Positions 41,912 through 50,897 of a DNA stretch of 64,000 nucleotides are shown piece by piece. This DNA is from a virus, in the IMG/VR virus record IMGVR_UViG_3300032893_000012, positions 1-64,000 of that record, one strand, 5' to 3'. How positions within the stretch are numbered: the first letter of the stretch is position 1; every line of letters starts with the position of its first letter. A program made the translations under genes and the position numbers. The notes below the pieces were generated by a model that was not told where the DNA came from, ran no database searches, and saw only the letters and a list, made by a program, of their open reading frames with translations.

Positions 41912-42151
41912 TCAGCTCGGTGGTCTAGACAGCGGTGTGACCGATCTCAACGAAATCGCGAAGTCGCGAGGCCTGCTCATGTTCGAAATTCCGCTATATC
42001 GCGCATCCCAATGAGGGTTCCCACTGCCATTTGCAACCACGTTGGTGTTGTTGACGGCTTCTCGATAAATGGCTTCATCGATCATCTGTCGAGGAGAACC
42101 ATTCTCCGAATGTCCACTCTTGTTCTTGAGGTTCTTGAGTTTGCGTCTCAT
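41912..42151 (-). CDS. Hypothetical protein, 79 aa
   Basis: Basic N terminus (MRRKLKNLKNKSG) and an Asn-rich polar body with YREAVNNTNVVANGSGNPHWDARY. Separated from the membrane-protein gene by 15 bases. Function unknown; the 57-base gap before the fibre gene holds nothing obvious. Confidence 0.5.
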   Translation of the reverse strand: MRRKLKNLKNKSGHSENGSPRQMIDEAIYREAVNNTNVVANGSGNPHWDARYSGISNMSRPRDFAISLRSVTPLSRPPS

Positions 42152-42166
42152 TGGGAGTGTTTCTTT

Positions 42167-42439
42167 CTATTCGATGACTTCACCGAGTAACGCGACAGTT
42201 ACCCCGCCAGCTAAATGCGACATGAGGCTGACGGCGCACCCGACGAACATCGCGTCCAGGATGCGACCACTGTCAGCTGATACGATGTTGCACGCTCCTC
42301 CAATCACACCGATCCAGAAGCCGACACACTGGTTGCATTTCAACACTGATAGTCGTCGTCTAACTGAGCGAAAGATCGTGCTCTGCGTTACGATGAGAGT
42401 TGCCCCGATCAGCGCCAATACACGGATCAGGGTGAACAT
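42167..42439 (-). CDS. DUF1360-like small membrane protein, 90 aa
   Basis: Helix about 4-20 (LIRVLALIGATLIVTQS), then VLKCNQCVGFWIGVIGG, the CxxCxGFWxG motif of DUF1360 phage/sporulation-type membrane proteins, and a further helix (DAMFVGCAVSLMSHLAGGVTVALLG). Two or three membrane passes. Role unknown; a holin-like or virion membrane part is possible. Confidence 0.6.
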   Translation of the reverse strand: MFTLIRVLALIGATLIVTQSTIFRSVRRRLSVLKCNQCVGFWIGVIGGACNIVSADSGRILDAMFVGCAVSLMSHLAGGVTVALLGEVIE

Positions 42440-42442
42440 CGT

Positions 42443-42631
42443 TCACTTCTTCGCTTTGGACGCGATCTCAGCTAGACGCGCTACGACTTCGGGGCGAATC
42501 TTGATCGTTCCTACCGAACCGTTCTCTTTGTCGTCGTCGGAGATTTCCATCGAACCATCGTCCATTGTCCGCACCGTGGGACACCTCTTTTGTCCGCAGC
42601 ACAGTGTTTCTTGATGGATCGTTTTCGGCAT
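42443..42631 (-). CDS. Hypothetical protein, 62 aa
   Basis: LCCGQKRCPTVRTMDDGSMEISDDD at the front, where Cys could bind metal, and a helical end (RPEVVARLAEIASKAKK). Three bases upstream of the membrane protein gene. Function unknown. Confidence 0.55.
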   Translation of the reverse strand: MPKTIHQETLCCGQKRCPTVRTMDDGSMEISDDDKENGSVGTIKIRPEVVARLAEIASKAKK

Positions 42632-42641
42632 AGCGGACTCC

Positions 42642-43190
42642 TTATCCAGTTGGCGCTGACACCTCTTGCAGATCGAGAGACGATCCTTCCGACAGAATCA
42701 CAATGAGATTGTCGGCGTTTGCGGTCACATGAATGCGAACATCCGCCAGTACACCAACCGGTGTCTGAATTGCCGTTGTCTCTATGAGAAATGGTACCGC
42801 TTCCAAAGCGGTAGTGTTTCCACCGCTACCGATCCCGACTGTATTAGTGAAAATAGGAACCGGAGACGATAGAACAACGTTGTTGATCGATACTTGCACT
42901 TCAACTGATCCGGCGGCAGCAGGATCGTTCGACGTGTTTTTTAGAGACAGTACACCGGAGATGCGAACGATTCCGGTGGAAAGAGGAGTGATTGGTACAG
43001 CAGTTCCTGCAGGAGCGCCGCTAGCGATAATTTCCCAAGGTACCTGCGTTCCAACACCGGTTGACACGACGTCGGTTTGATCCGTTGGCCCGGTTGCGTA
43101 ATTCCGCGCGAAATCATTGTTCGTACCGACGCCACGAGATGTTGGATACACCTCTGGAGACTTGCGCTTACTGTTTGTGAGATATCCCAT
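42642..43190 (-). CDS. Virion protein sharing the fibre's N terminus, 182 aa
   Basis: Starts MGYLTNSKRKSPEVYPTSRGVGT, close to the collagen fibre's [18 protein letters not shown], so the two may share an attachment peptide. The remainder is a beta sandwich (GIVRISGVLSLKNTSNDPAAAGSVEVQVSINNVVL, LADVRIHVTANADNLIVIL). Probably a decoration or fibre-like protein. Confidence 0.6.
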   Translation of the reverse strand: MGYLTNSKRKSPEVYPTSRGVGTNNDFARNYATGPTDQTDVVSTGVGTQVPWEIIASGAPAGTAVPITPLSTGIVRISGVLSLKNTSNDPAAAGSVEVQVSINNVVLSSPVPIFTNTVGIGSGGNTTALEAVPFLIETTAIQTPVGVLADVRIHVTANADNLIVILSEGSSLDLQEVSAPTG

Positions 43191-43193
43191 TTT

Positions 43194-43430
43194 TCAGGTT
43201 CCTCGGAGTGCGTTACGAGCCGCAATGAACTCTTCGGTCGTCATTGGCACGAGTTTTCGAGCTACCAGGAAGTCCAGATACCTAGAGCTGATCCGGTTCG
43301 ACAGCAGACGCATCACTGTCGCGTTCCAATCAGAATACACCAGCGCCTCCCCATTCCATTCCGGAGAGGTCAAGTACACATCACAGGCTCGCGCCGCGAC
43401 GAGTTCTGCTCTGGTGATTATGACTTGCAT
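43194..43430 (-). CDS. Hypothetical protein, 78 aa
   Basis: Helical, with MQVIITRAELVAARACDVYL at the front and a basic middle (NATVMRLLSNRISSRYLDFLVARK). Context suggests a minor structural or assembly protein; no domain known. Confidence 0.55.
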   Translation of the reverse strand: MQVIITRAELVAARACDVYLTSPEWNGEALVYSDWNATVMRLLSNRISSRYLDFLVARKLVPMTTEEFIAARNALRGT

Positions 43431-43439
43431 CTTGGTTGT

Positions 43440-44798
43440 CTATTTTCGCTTCTTCGTCTTCTTTGAAGGCCTCTTGTGAGGTGCGCTTCGCGCACTCTTC
43501 TTTCCTGTAGCCGCAAGCGCAACTACACCGACGAGTGCCGCGACACCGAGACCGCCGGCAACGAGCGCTCCGGTGCTGAGTCCTTTTTGTTCAGGCGCTG
43601 CGACTGTAGGTTGAGAGGGTCCTACCGGGGTGACCGTTGTTGTAGATGTTGCCGTGACTGGCGAAACGCCTGGTCCAGGAGGGGGAGGCGTAGCTTCTAT
43701 AATTGGCTGAACGGGAAGAGAGGGTGGCGTTGCCTGCCATCCTGCAGACGTAGTTGTTGCAGGCGTAGAAGGCGGCGTGAACACGGGAGGCTGCAGTGAT
43801 GCGCCACCGCACTTGTTGTCGGTCGCTTTCCCCCACCACAGCGGCGCTGGGCTGCACGGCGCTGGAGCGCTTGGCAGAAATCGTCGCAGAGCGTTTGCGG
43901 TATTGGCGCCGTACTTACCATCCGCCGGAAGGCCAAGGGCCGCCTGTGCCGCGCACACCATTGCTGCGTTGCCGGAGTAGCAAGGATCGATCGATACGAG
44001 TGCCTGTACGGCGGTCGGAATCGACGTCGGAATGATCGTAGGAACGGTTGAGACCTGTACCGGTGCAGGAACTGGCGGCGGTGGTACCGATGGCGCAGCA
44101 CCGCATCCAGGTGGAGCGGGAATACCGCCTAGAGCAGATGAGAGCGCGGAGGCTACGACCGGTTCGTACTTACCTGTGTTGATCGGTACCGCTTGTCCAG
44201 GATTGGCTGCGTTCCATGCTGCTTTGAAATTGTGGACAGCTGTGTTTACCGGAGTACCGCTCCGGGCGACACTGGAGCAGTAGTTCGGATCGGCCATGAT
44301 TGCCGCAGAAGCCGCAGCGGCCGCTGCCGCAAGCGATGCTGTGGCAGCGATCGGTGTAGCCACAGCAGGGATTGCGGCAGCCGCAGCCGGGAAAGCACCA
44401 CCGAGTGCCGCTCCCCAAGTGTTTGGCCCGACGACACCATCTGGAGCGACTCCGTGCGCGCTCTGCCATTTGCGTGTCGCGGCGTCTGTGCCGGAACCGA
44501 AGATACCATCAGCAGTAACCCCGATGATCGTTTGCCAGAGAGCAACGTCTGGACCAGTGCTTCCTTGCTTGATCAAAGAGTGCGGCGCAGAGGGAGATGC
44601 GGGAGCTATCGCGCCGAGTGCGCCAACTGTGCCAGGTACGTTCAGCGTCTCGCCAGCGTGAAGTGATCGCCAGGTGCGAACCCCTGCTACCACCGTCGTT
44701 GCCTTGTGCGGATTTGCCGCCACCAGTGAACCCAACGGCATACCGAATTTGCGAGCGATGATCGACGGGCTCTCACCGCTTCGAACTGAATAACGCAT
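43440..44798 (-). CDS. LysM + peptidoglycan-binding protein with C-terminal TM
   Basis: 452 residues. About 1-55: LysM (YSVRSGESPSIIARKFGMPLGSLVAANPH). About 75-132: PG_binding_1-type domain (GSTGPDVALWQTIIGVTADGIFGSGTDAATRKWQ). About 165-230: a Cys-containing module (DPNYCSSVARSGTPVNTAVHNFKAAWN) shared with the LysM protein at 52526. A second PG-binding-like unit is at about 270-310. A Pro/Thr linker is followed by a C-terminal transmembrane helix (LSTGALVAGGLGVAALVGVVALAA) and a basic tail. It would hold the particle or membrane to the cell wall; no catalytic residues are evident. Confidence 0.8.
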   Translation of the reverse strand: MRYSVRSGESPSIIARKFGMPLGSLVAANPHKATTVVAGVRTWRSLHAGETLNVPGTVGALGAIAPASPSAPHSLIKQGSTGPDVALWQTIIGVTADGIFGSGTDAATRKWQSAHGVAPDGVVGPNTWGAALGGAFPAAAAAIPAVATPIAATASLAAAAAAASAAIMADPNYCSSVARSGTPVNTAVHNFKAAWNAANPGQAVPINTGKYEPVVASALSSALGGIPAPPGCGAAPSVPPPPVPAPVQVSTVPTIIPTSIPTAVQALVSIDPCYSGNAAMVCAAQAALGLPADGKYGANTANALRRFLPSAPAPCSPAPLWWGKATDNKCGGASLQPPVFTPPSTPATTTSAGWQATPPSLPVQPIIEATPPPPGPGVSPVTATSTTTVTPVGPSQPTVAAPEQKGLSTGALVAGGLGVAALVGVVALAATGKKSARSAPHKRPSKKTKKRK

Positions 44799-44828
44799 CT
44801 CGCATTCTCCTTAAAAAAATCTCGATGC

Positions 44829-45545
44829 TCAGCGCCCGCGGCGCCCCTTCTTCGTAGCAAGCAGAACGATACCGCCGAGTGCGGCCGCCCCTGCCACACC
44901 GATTCCGACCATAGCTCCCGTGGAAAGCTTCTTGTCGGACGCTGCTGCGACTGGAAGCGGCGCTGCACAGTATTGTCCGCTCGGCTCAGGGAACACGTCG
45001 TAGTCCTTTGGGTGCATCTTCGCGATCATGATGAGCGCGCAGAGCGTATCTTCATCGAATGTGCCGTCGGTTCGGAGCGCCTTGCTCGGACCGCCCTGTC
45101 CGGCGTAGTTCGCGTTGTACCAAGCCTGAAAGCAGCCGCCGGCCAGATTGATCGCGGGTCCCCATGTCGGACACGGCTTGGATCCCTGCGCAATGATCGC
45201 ACTGTTCAGCTTGTTCAGCGTATTCGACACCCACATTTGTTGTGGCTGCGTGAGCTTGCTCCAGATCTCCGGATCACTCGGACTGTCGAGCGCGAAGCCA
45301 AGCGCACCTCTACCTCCTATCGAAAGGTGCTCTGCAACGAAACCTGATCCATTACCTCGAACCGGAGAGAGTGATTGCTGTGCCCACATTGGAATTGGTC
45401 CTTCACAATCGACGCATGCTGGTTTTCGCGTCGGCAGTCGTTGCTGTTGAATGCAGTCGGCCGAACGGAGACCCTCATCGGTCGGGCCTTGTACGGGGAC
45501 GTCTGTAACGAAATTCGGATGCCCGTAAGCTTGAGCGGGGGTCAT
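44829..45545 (-). CDS. C-terminally membrane-anchored virion protein, 238 aa
   Basis: Several Cys (ADCIQQQ, PACVDCEG, KPCPTW, GGCFQAW) in a soluble domain, with a Trp-rich centre and a peptidoglycan-binding-like tail (TDGTFDEDTLCALIMIAKMH). The end LSTGAMVGIGVAGAAALGGIVLLATKKGRRGR is nearly the same anchor as in the LysM proteins. Overlaps the next gene by ATGA. Probably part of an entry apparatus. Confidence 0.65.
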   Translation of the reverse strand: MTPAQAYGHPNFVTDVPVQGPTDEGLRSADCIQQQRLPTRKPACVDCEGPIPMWAQQSLSPVRGNGSGFVAEHLSIGGRGALGFALDSPSDPEIWSKLTQPQQMWVSNTLNKLNSAIIAQGSKPCPTWGPAINLAGGCFQAWYNANYAGQGGPSKALRTDGTFDEDTLCALIMIAKMHPKDYDVFPEPSGQYCAAPLPVAAASDKKLSTGAMVGIGVAGAAALGGIVLLATKKGRRGR

Positions 45546-45766
45546 GGGAACCTCGGTGGAGCTAATTGCTGTTGCGGCTGCGGATCAGGCCCGGCGCCGA
45601 TCGCTGCACCGACAAAACCGCCAAAGACCGCTCCGAGTGCGACGCCTGCCTCTTGAGCGTCACCACGGGTTAGTCCTCCAGGGAATCTGGTTGCGAGCTG
45701 TTCACCGACGATCGCTCCCACGATGACGCCAAGTCCGCCGCCGAGTCCAGCTAACGCGCGGCTCAT
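45542..45766 (-). CDS. Glycine-zipper membrane protein, 74 aa
   Basis: ATG 45766 overlaps the upstream stop. Two glycine-rich membrane helices (LAGLGGGLGVIVGAIVGEQLA and AGVALGAVFGGFVGAAIGAG), then a Pro/Gln tail. Like the protein at 60237, it is a glycine-zipper type often found in membrane-bound or membrane-active phage proteins. Confidence 0.6.
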   Translation of the reverse strand: MSRALAGLGGGLGVIVGAIVGEQLATRFPGGLTRGDAQEAGVALGAVFGGFVGAAIGAGPDPQPQQQLAPPRFP

Positions 45767-46650
45767 GGGACATCGCTCCCGATGTTCTGGTCGAACACCA
45801 GCGCTCCGGCGATGGATCCATATTGCGCGAACGTCGGATACGCAGCAACGAACCGATCCTCGGATCCGAGGGCAGCGATCTGTTGCGCCGAGACGGTTGG
45901 ATCGCTGAAAAATGGATTCGTCGACGGATCGTTTTGACGCACACTCGCGAACAGCGCGACGTCGCACGGAACAGGTAGAGGCACATCGAGCACGCGCTCG
46001 CTTCTCGTTGTGCGCCACGGATATCGGAGCTCGTGAATGTTGCCGAGACTAGCCGCGAGAGGCGTACCCCACGGACGTCCACCGTTCGGAGCCGTGTACG
46101 GCGCAAGATTTTGAAAAAGCAACGCAGGTGAAAGAGAGTCCTGGAAGATAAACCCGTCCGTGTTGAACGGATTTCTGGTGTCTCGTTGCACCTTGTTGAT
46201 CACCATCACGTGCCAGGAGATGTCGCCGTCGAGCGGATGCCAAAGCGGGCTCTCGATCTCCTTACGGAAAGTGACTGTGCTGCCCAGCGGTGGCCCAGAG
46301 ATGGCTCCGTCTTCTACAATCGGTATCCGCGCAACGAGTTCGGCGTACTGGCGGATCCCGACCAGACGAACGCCACAATTGTCCGAACTCTGCTCGCCGG
46401 TACCAAAGCTCGCTCGCGCCAGAAGAAATAGATATCGCGCGTCACCGATAGCTGCGCTCGGAACGGATGGGACTACGAGACCCGTGTAGGCGTTCGTGTT
46501 GTACGGATCGCTTCCGATGAATCCGAACTCGGAATTCGGACCTACGGTGACGAGTTCCTGTCTCCCGTTCGCGAGTACCGAACGGATCTGTTCCGCTACA
46601 CCGCCGGGGCGGTATTGCATACGGATCACGTTGTCGGTCTTAGCGGCCAT
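45763..46650 (-). CDS. Putative structural protein, 295 aa
   Basis: Beta-rich with long loops: NTNAYTGLVVPSVPSAAIGDARYLFLLARASF, ESPLWHPLDGDISWHVMVI, CDVALFASVRQND. No enzyme motif. With its neighbour 46653-47324 it forms a pair between the candidate capsid gene and the membrane protein genes, so both may be capsid or vertex proteins. Confidence 0.6.
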   Translation of the reverse strand: MAAKTDNVIRMQYRPGGVAEQIRSVLANGRQELVTVGPNSEFGFIGSDPYNTNAYTGLVVPSVPSAAIGDARYLFLLARASFGTGEQSSDNCGVRLVGIRQYAELVARIPIVEDGAISGPPLGSTVTFRKEIESPLWHPLDGDISWHVMVINKVQRDTRNPFNTDGFIFQDSLSPALLFQNLAPYTAPNGGRPWGTPLAASLGNIHELRYPWRTTRSERVLDVPLPVPCDVALFASVRQNDPSTNPFFSDPTVSAQQIAALGSEDRFVAAYPTFAQYGSIAGALVFDQNIGSDVP

Positions 46651-46652
46651 TT

Positions 46653-47324
46653 TCAGCGCGTGGGTAGAAGCAGTTGCAAATCTGGTGTTTCGATGCCCAG
46701 CTTGCGCAAATTCGAACGCGCGTCTGCGTCTGAGAGATCGTCTATGGTCTTATCTAGAAATTGCCACCCTAGAAACGTGAGCGTCACGGTGTACGGGACA
46801 CTGACCGGCGTCTGCGTGAGGATCGCGCTCACCTTCACGTTCATCTGCTTGTAAAGCGGCCATCCTTGTGGCCAGGTCACAGCGAAGACATCGATCAGAT
46901 TGCCGAGATCCGTGAACGTGTCGTTGATGGCGTACTTCGGGCCTCCGTAAGCGTCCATCCTGATCCCGACACCCGTTTGCCCGCTCTGCTTCAGCTGGTT
47001 GAAGTAGGTCGATTGGAACGGACTTCCAGCGAAACTGTTCTGCTGAAACAGGTTGTACGAGACGCGCTCGATGAGCGTGTCTTGAGTCAGGTTGTTCTGA
47101 AAGCTCTGAACTACCGGCGGTGCGTTCACTGTGCTCGAGGAGAACTGGATCGGAATATCGAGCACGGTCGGCACGCGGGGGACGCCAATGATCATGGCGT
47201 ACGCAAATCGCGGTGCGTAGATAGCGAGATTCCTCACATCGAAATCACGAGGCTGCAAGGCGGGCCTTCTTTCTTTGGCGGTATTTCTCTTGCCGCACAT
47301 TGCTCCTGACAGAAAAATCCGCAT
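46653..47324 (-). CDS. Putative structural protein, 223 aa
   Basis: IPIQFSSSTVNAPPVVQSFQNNLTQDTLIERVSYNLFQQNSF then YAINDTFTDLGNLIDVFAVTWPQGWPLY and a late strand pair. The alternation suggests a beta sandwich, possibly a single jelly roll. ATG 47300 (MCGKRNTAK) is an alternative start. Two bases lie between its stop and the next start. Confidence 0.6.
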   Translation of the reverse strand: MRIFLSGAMCGKRNTAKERRPALQPRDFDVRNLAIYAPRFAYAMIIGVPRVPTVLDIPIQFSSSTVNAPPVVQSFQNNLTQDTLIERVSYNLFQQNSFAGSPFQSTYFNQLKQSGQTGVGIRMDAYGGPKYAINDTFTDLGNLIDVFAVTWPQGWPLYKQMNVKVSAILTQTPVSVPYTVTLTFLGWQFLDKTIDDLSDADARSNLRKLGIETPDLQLLLPTR

Positions 47325-47494
47325 GCGGCTTTACTGTCTTACAGCCGCCGCAAAACTTCTCTACTTGTGTGGCAGTCGACTTCAAAAACTTGTTCTCCTG
47401 AAACGCGACGAGCGGCGCGGCGCTGTTTTCGCCGGCGCCGCTCGCGCTATGTGCTTAGAAAAGGCGATCGACCTTCTTCGGCACTCCTCTCGAA
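47325..47494. terminator. Intergenic gap with long GC hairpin
   Basis: The gap after the candidate capsid gene holds a hairpin at 47409-47444: CGAGCGGCGC pairs with GCGCCGCTCG, with an inner GGCG/CGCC extension. No good T-run follows on the minus strand, so partial termination or protection of the abundant capsid message is more likely than a full stop. Confidence 0.55.
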
Positions 47495-48832
47495 TCAGCC
47501 AGCCTTCTGCACGAGCTGCGGCGCGTTCTGGCTGCAGTATGCCTTCCAGCCGCCGGGCATTTCCCAGCCCTTGATCTTGATACCGATCTTCAGGATGCCA
47601 CCCTTGAAGACCTCTCGGCAGACGTTGACCGACTGCTGGATCAGCACCGGCGTCGCGTCGAGCGTCTGCTCCAACATGACGTTGTTTGCGCCTGAAGCAA
47701 TGGCGCCTGCGGTCGGTACACCGTTGCCTGCCGCAGCCCCCACCTGTGTCGAACAGGAAAGATTCGTGTCCGGCGAGATGTTGACACCGAGAGGCTCGTT
47801 GTTGATCGTGACTGCCTGGAGCATGAGCGCCTGGTGCACGGCGTCCTGCACGACGAACAGCATGCCGATGGGGATACCGCGCTCGAGGAAGCACGGACTC
47901 TCGATCGGCCGGTACATCTGGCCACGGCAACCGTAGCCCTGCCACCGGAGACCGCCCCACGTAACCGGTGCGAGATCGAAGTCGCGCGTCGGGTGGAACA
48001 CGCCGACGTTGTTGGTCGCGCTCGTGCTGTTGACGCTGCCGACGCGCCTGAAATTCACCGGAAGGAAGATCGTCGCCGATCCCTTCGAGCGATAGAGCGC
48101 GTTGACCGCAGCCACGAATTCGATGATCGGCACCTCGCTCGTGCCGCTCGCTTCGGCGTCCGCGAAGGATCCGAAGTACGAGACGTCGGCCGCGAGCTCG
48201 TTCAGTACGAGCTCACGCTGCGAGGTCTTCCATTGGAACTGGTAGGCGTTGATGAAGTTCCAACCTGCACGCCACACGTCGGCACCGAACTCGAACACCG
48301 CCGGAGACGGCGGCGTATCGCTCGTCGGAGTCGCGCCGGCGAACTGTCCACCGAGTGCGCCGTTGAAGAGATCGTTGGCGGTGAACACGTCCGGTGAAGG
48401 AGGCGGAACCTGCGTCGTTGCCGGCGCCGCGAAAGCGTTGCCGATCGTCGAGAAGCTCATTGGTTCGCAGAAGGTGTGCACGCCGACTCCCTGAGCGAGG
48501 ATATCGGTTTGCAAGATCCCGTTGATGAGGAACGTCGAATCGATCGACGCCACTCCGGGCACGCTCGATGAACCGCTGAGCAGGTTCACCGTGTCTCCGA
48601 GAGTGGCGAGCGCCTCCTCGGCAGTGAGCGGCAGAGGGATCGTCCAGACCACCTCTTCGATGACGGGGATGTTGCCGAATGAGCAACGAAGGCACTTGTC
48701 CATCGCGGCTGCGGCGAGCGTGCCGTCGATCTTGTTGGGGTCGAGACCGAGTCCAAACTGCGGACGCGCCACTTTCGGCTGGTCTCCGCCGAAGGTCTTG
48801 ATGGTTCTGCCGATGATGCTTCTCGAGGACAT
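47495..48832 (-). CDS. Candidate major capsid protein, 445 aa
   Basis: Start ATG 48832 has AGGAG about ten bases upstream, the best ribosome site in the region; the frame continues upstream as shadow. The protein is beta-rich with few long helices: GRTIKTFGGDQPKVARPQFGLG, SATIFLPVNFRRVG, ITINNEPLGVNIS, GGILKIGIKIKGW. Size, strong RBS, a downstream hairpin and central position suggest the most abundant virion protein. It shows no HK97 signature; a jelly-roll type capsid is possible. No enzyme motif. Confidence 0.55.
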   Translation of the reverse strand: MSSRSIIGRTIKTFGGDQPKVARPQFGLGLDPNKIDGTLAAAAMDKCLRCSFGNIPVIEEVVWTIPLPLTAEEALATLGDTVNLLSGSSSVPGVASIDSTFLINGILQTDILAQGVGVHTFCEPMSFSTIGNAFAAPATTQVPPPSPDVFTANDLFNGALGGQFAGATPTSDTPPSPAVFEFGADVWRAGWNFINAYQFQWKTSQRELVLNELAADVSYFGSFADAEASGTSEVPIIEFVAAVNALYRSKGSATIFLPVNFRRVGSVNSTSATNNVGVFHPTRDFDLAPVTWGGLRWQGYGCRGQMYRPIESPCFLERGIPIGMLFVVQDAVHQALMLQAVTINNEPLGVNISPDTNLSCSTQVGAAAGNGVPTAGAIASGANNVMLEQTLDATPVLIQQSVNVCREVFKGGILKIGIKIKGWEMPGGWKAYCSQNAPQLVQKAG

Positions 48833-48894
48833 GATTTTTCGAGCTCCTGTTTTGCTTCGCCGTTTCTCTGGGCCGACGCGAAGCGTCTCTGACA

Positions 48895-48931
48895 CCTCAA
48901 CCCCGGGGCTCGAGGCCTACCGGGGCGAGGT
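48895..48931 (-). terminator. Hairpin before the capsid gene
   Basis: CCTC-CCCCGG and CCGGGG-GAGG form an interrupted stem around a short loop in the gap of 115 bases between the Arg-rich protein gene and the capsid gene. Possible attenuator; no T-run. Confidence 0.4.
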
Positions 48932-48947
48932 GTTTCACTGAACGAGT

Positions 48948-50678
48948 TCAGGTGCCGGGCAGGTACGGCAGCTCCTCGCGACTTTCTCCGAGGAAAGCGG
49001 AGTGACCGGCGAGCGGATCGCCTACGCACCCGCACGACGGATCCGAATGCGGTCGCGCCTGTGGCCCGGGACCGACGTCTGAGGGCGGTCCTGGTTGCCA
49101 ATCCTGGCTCACGCCAGGTTGACCCGGATTACCGCGTCCGTACGGCGCTCCGGTCCCCATGGACTGCGCCACGGTCGGGTAGTCGCTTCCGGGACCACCG
49201 GTTCCCCACGTGTTTTGCACGGTGGGGTACTGGGAGTCCTGAATGCCGGTGGCGTTTCGCAGCGCCTGGCCAGCATCCGGGTAAGGCGACTCCGCGGCGA
49301 GCGCGAACGGACCCACGTCGGCTCCGGAGAGCACGCCAGCCACGGCAGTCACCTGCTTCTGCTGCATGTTCAGGGATGCCGCGACCTCCGCTGGATAGAG
49401 GCGCACGATGATGCTCTTCTGGAGCGACGGAGGACTCGTGTCCTTCGGTGTGAGCATCGGCATGAGGAAGTTGTTCCAGAACATCCGGAACAGATTCACT
49501 CCGGCGCCGAGCGCCAGACCATCCAATGCCGCTTTCCCTGTTCGATTGCGGACGGCATACGCCGAGAGCAACGCTGGCGCGGCAGCGACCCCGACTCCGG
49601 CGCCGATGCGCATGAGGTTGGGACGCATGGCCACGTTCAACGTGTTTGCGAGCGTGCCCGAACCATCGCTCGTAAACTTGTCGGTCGGCTTCGGATCTGT
49701 CGAGGACGGATTGTACGTAGCGAGCAAGCGATCGATGCCGTCCGCTAGAATGAAACCGACGCCGCTGGTGACAACCGCCACCGCGAAATCAGCAACACCC
49801 ATTCCGCTTCCGCCTCCGCTAGATGCGTGCATACGCCGACTGTGACGCCGACGAGAATGACGACGACGAGGCGATTCCATCACGTGCGCTCGGCGCCGGC
49901 TGTGGCGCCTGCGACGACGACGCGGAGCTTCGCTCACCACCGCTTCTCGAGTGGTTCGCCTACGCGCGTGCCGGCGCGTCTTCTTGCGACGCCAACCCTT
50001 CTTGGCTGCCTTCCGGTGACCGGAGGGGTTACCGCGCCACGCCTGCACGTTGCTATGCACGCGACGCCGATGCCGGCGACGTCGCCACTTCTGCTGCGGC
50101 GTGAGCACGCGCTTGCGCGTTCGACGACTTGCGCGGGCCTGTGTCTTGCGCGCTCGGCGACGACGCCTCCGCTTGGGGGCTGCCACCGATGTAGCTGCAC
50201 GAACGCGCCGGCGACGCGCGCGCTTGGGCGCACTCTTCTTCTTGCTAGAGCGACGACGACGACGGGGTGAGGATACTTTCGCAGTTCTGGCCATGCTTTC
50301 CTCTCGAGCGACTACGGCGCGGATGCCTTTGCCGAACGGGACGGTCCGTTTGACTTTGGACCCTTTCGGATCGAATTGACGGATGCGGATGTACTGGTCG
50401 GTGACGTCCACCTTCCCGTACCGGTAGCCGTGAGACCTAGCCCACGCTTTCGCCTTGCTCTCGGTCCACCCGGCGCTGCGATGAAACAGCAACGATTGGA
50501 CAGACATCGATTTCGACTCGTGCGGCGCAACGGCGTCCGTACGCGGGTATGCGATCGGAGATGGCCTGTTTCGCGCGACATCACTACGGCGTGATTCGCT
50601 GAGATCGGCCAGTCGATCGTCGTAAAGACCCATGTCACGATGCACTGACAGGCTCTCAGCGCAACCTATTACGGTCAA
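48948..50678 (-). CDS. Arg-rich protamine-like protein with membrane segments
   Basis: Up to 576 residues; start unclear (50678, or ATG 50633 MGLYDDRL). About 58-105: a small domain (RSAGWTESKAKAWARSHGYRYGKVDVTDQYIRIRQFDP) seen in many phage proteins. About 125-285: over 40% Arg/Lys in SPRRRRRSSKKK-type blocks, like protamine. About 290-320 and 355-380: hydrophobic segments (VADFAVAVVTSGVGFILADG; RIGAGVGVAAAPALLSAYAV). A Gly/Pro tail with repeated YPTV motifs ends the protein. It could pack or bind DNA at a membrane. No precedent is known to me. Confidence 0.6.
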   Translation of the reverse strand: MTVIGCAESLSVHRDMGLYDDRLADLSESRRSDVARNRPSPIAYPRTDAVAPHESKSMSVQSLLFHRSAGWTESKAKAWARSHGYRYGKVDVTDQYIRIRQFDPKGSKVKRTVPFGKGIRAVVAREESMARTAKVSSPRRRRRSSKKKSAPKRARRRRVRAATSVAAPKRRRRRRARKTQARASRRTRKRVLTPQQKWRRRRHRRRVHSNVQAWRGNPSGHRKAAKKGWRRKKTRRHARRRTTREAVVSEAPRRRRRRHSRRRAHVMESPRRRHSRRRHSRRMHASSGGGSGMGVADFAVAVVTSGVGFILADGIDRLLATYNPSSTDPKPTDKFTSDGSGTLANTLNVAMRPNLMRIGAGVGVAAAPALLSAYAVRNRTGKAALDGLALGAGVNLFRMFWNNFLMPMLTPKDTSPPSLQKSIIVRLYPAEVAASLNMQQKQVTAVAGVLSGADVGPFALAAESPYPDAGQALRNATGIQDSQYPTVQNTWGTGGPGSDYPTVAQSMGTGAPYGRGNPGQPGVSQDWQPGPPSDVGPGPQARPHSDPSCGCVGDPLAGHSAFLGESREELPYLPGT

Positions 50679-50897
50679 TACGATGGCAAATAACGAGACG
50701 AATCACGCGCGCGTTGCCATCACGCGAATGCGCGTCAACACCCCGACTCAGCACATGTCTAAAAATTTAGTATTCACGCGATGTTACGCATGAACACCCT
50801 CGTGACAATTCGACGCCAAATACCACTACGACATCGGCGTAACTCGAGCACCGTTTCTGTTCAACGAACGTTAAACAATCGTCAAACGATCGTTTGA
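50679..50897. promoter_or_regulatory. Intergenic gap with palindrome
   Basis: No gene in 219 bases of relatively AT-rich DNA. A 14-bp perfect palindrome CAAACGATCGTTTG (50883-50896) lies just after the transglutaminase stop. It may be an operator or a terminator stem. A -35-like TTGACG/TTGACC occurs twice on the minus strand, so a promoter for the Arg-rich protein gene is possible. Confidence 0.4.

Noticed and set aside
49823-50379. Cys/Arg-rich rightward ORFs opposite the protamine-like protein
   Set aside because: Complement of Arg codons gives Ala/Ser/Cys-rich frames; overlapping a well-supported gene.
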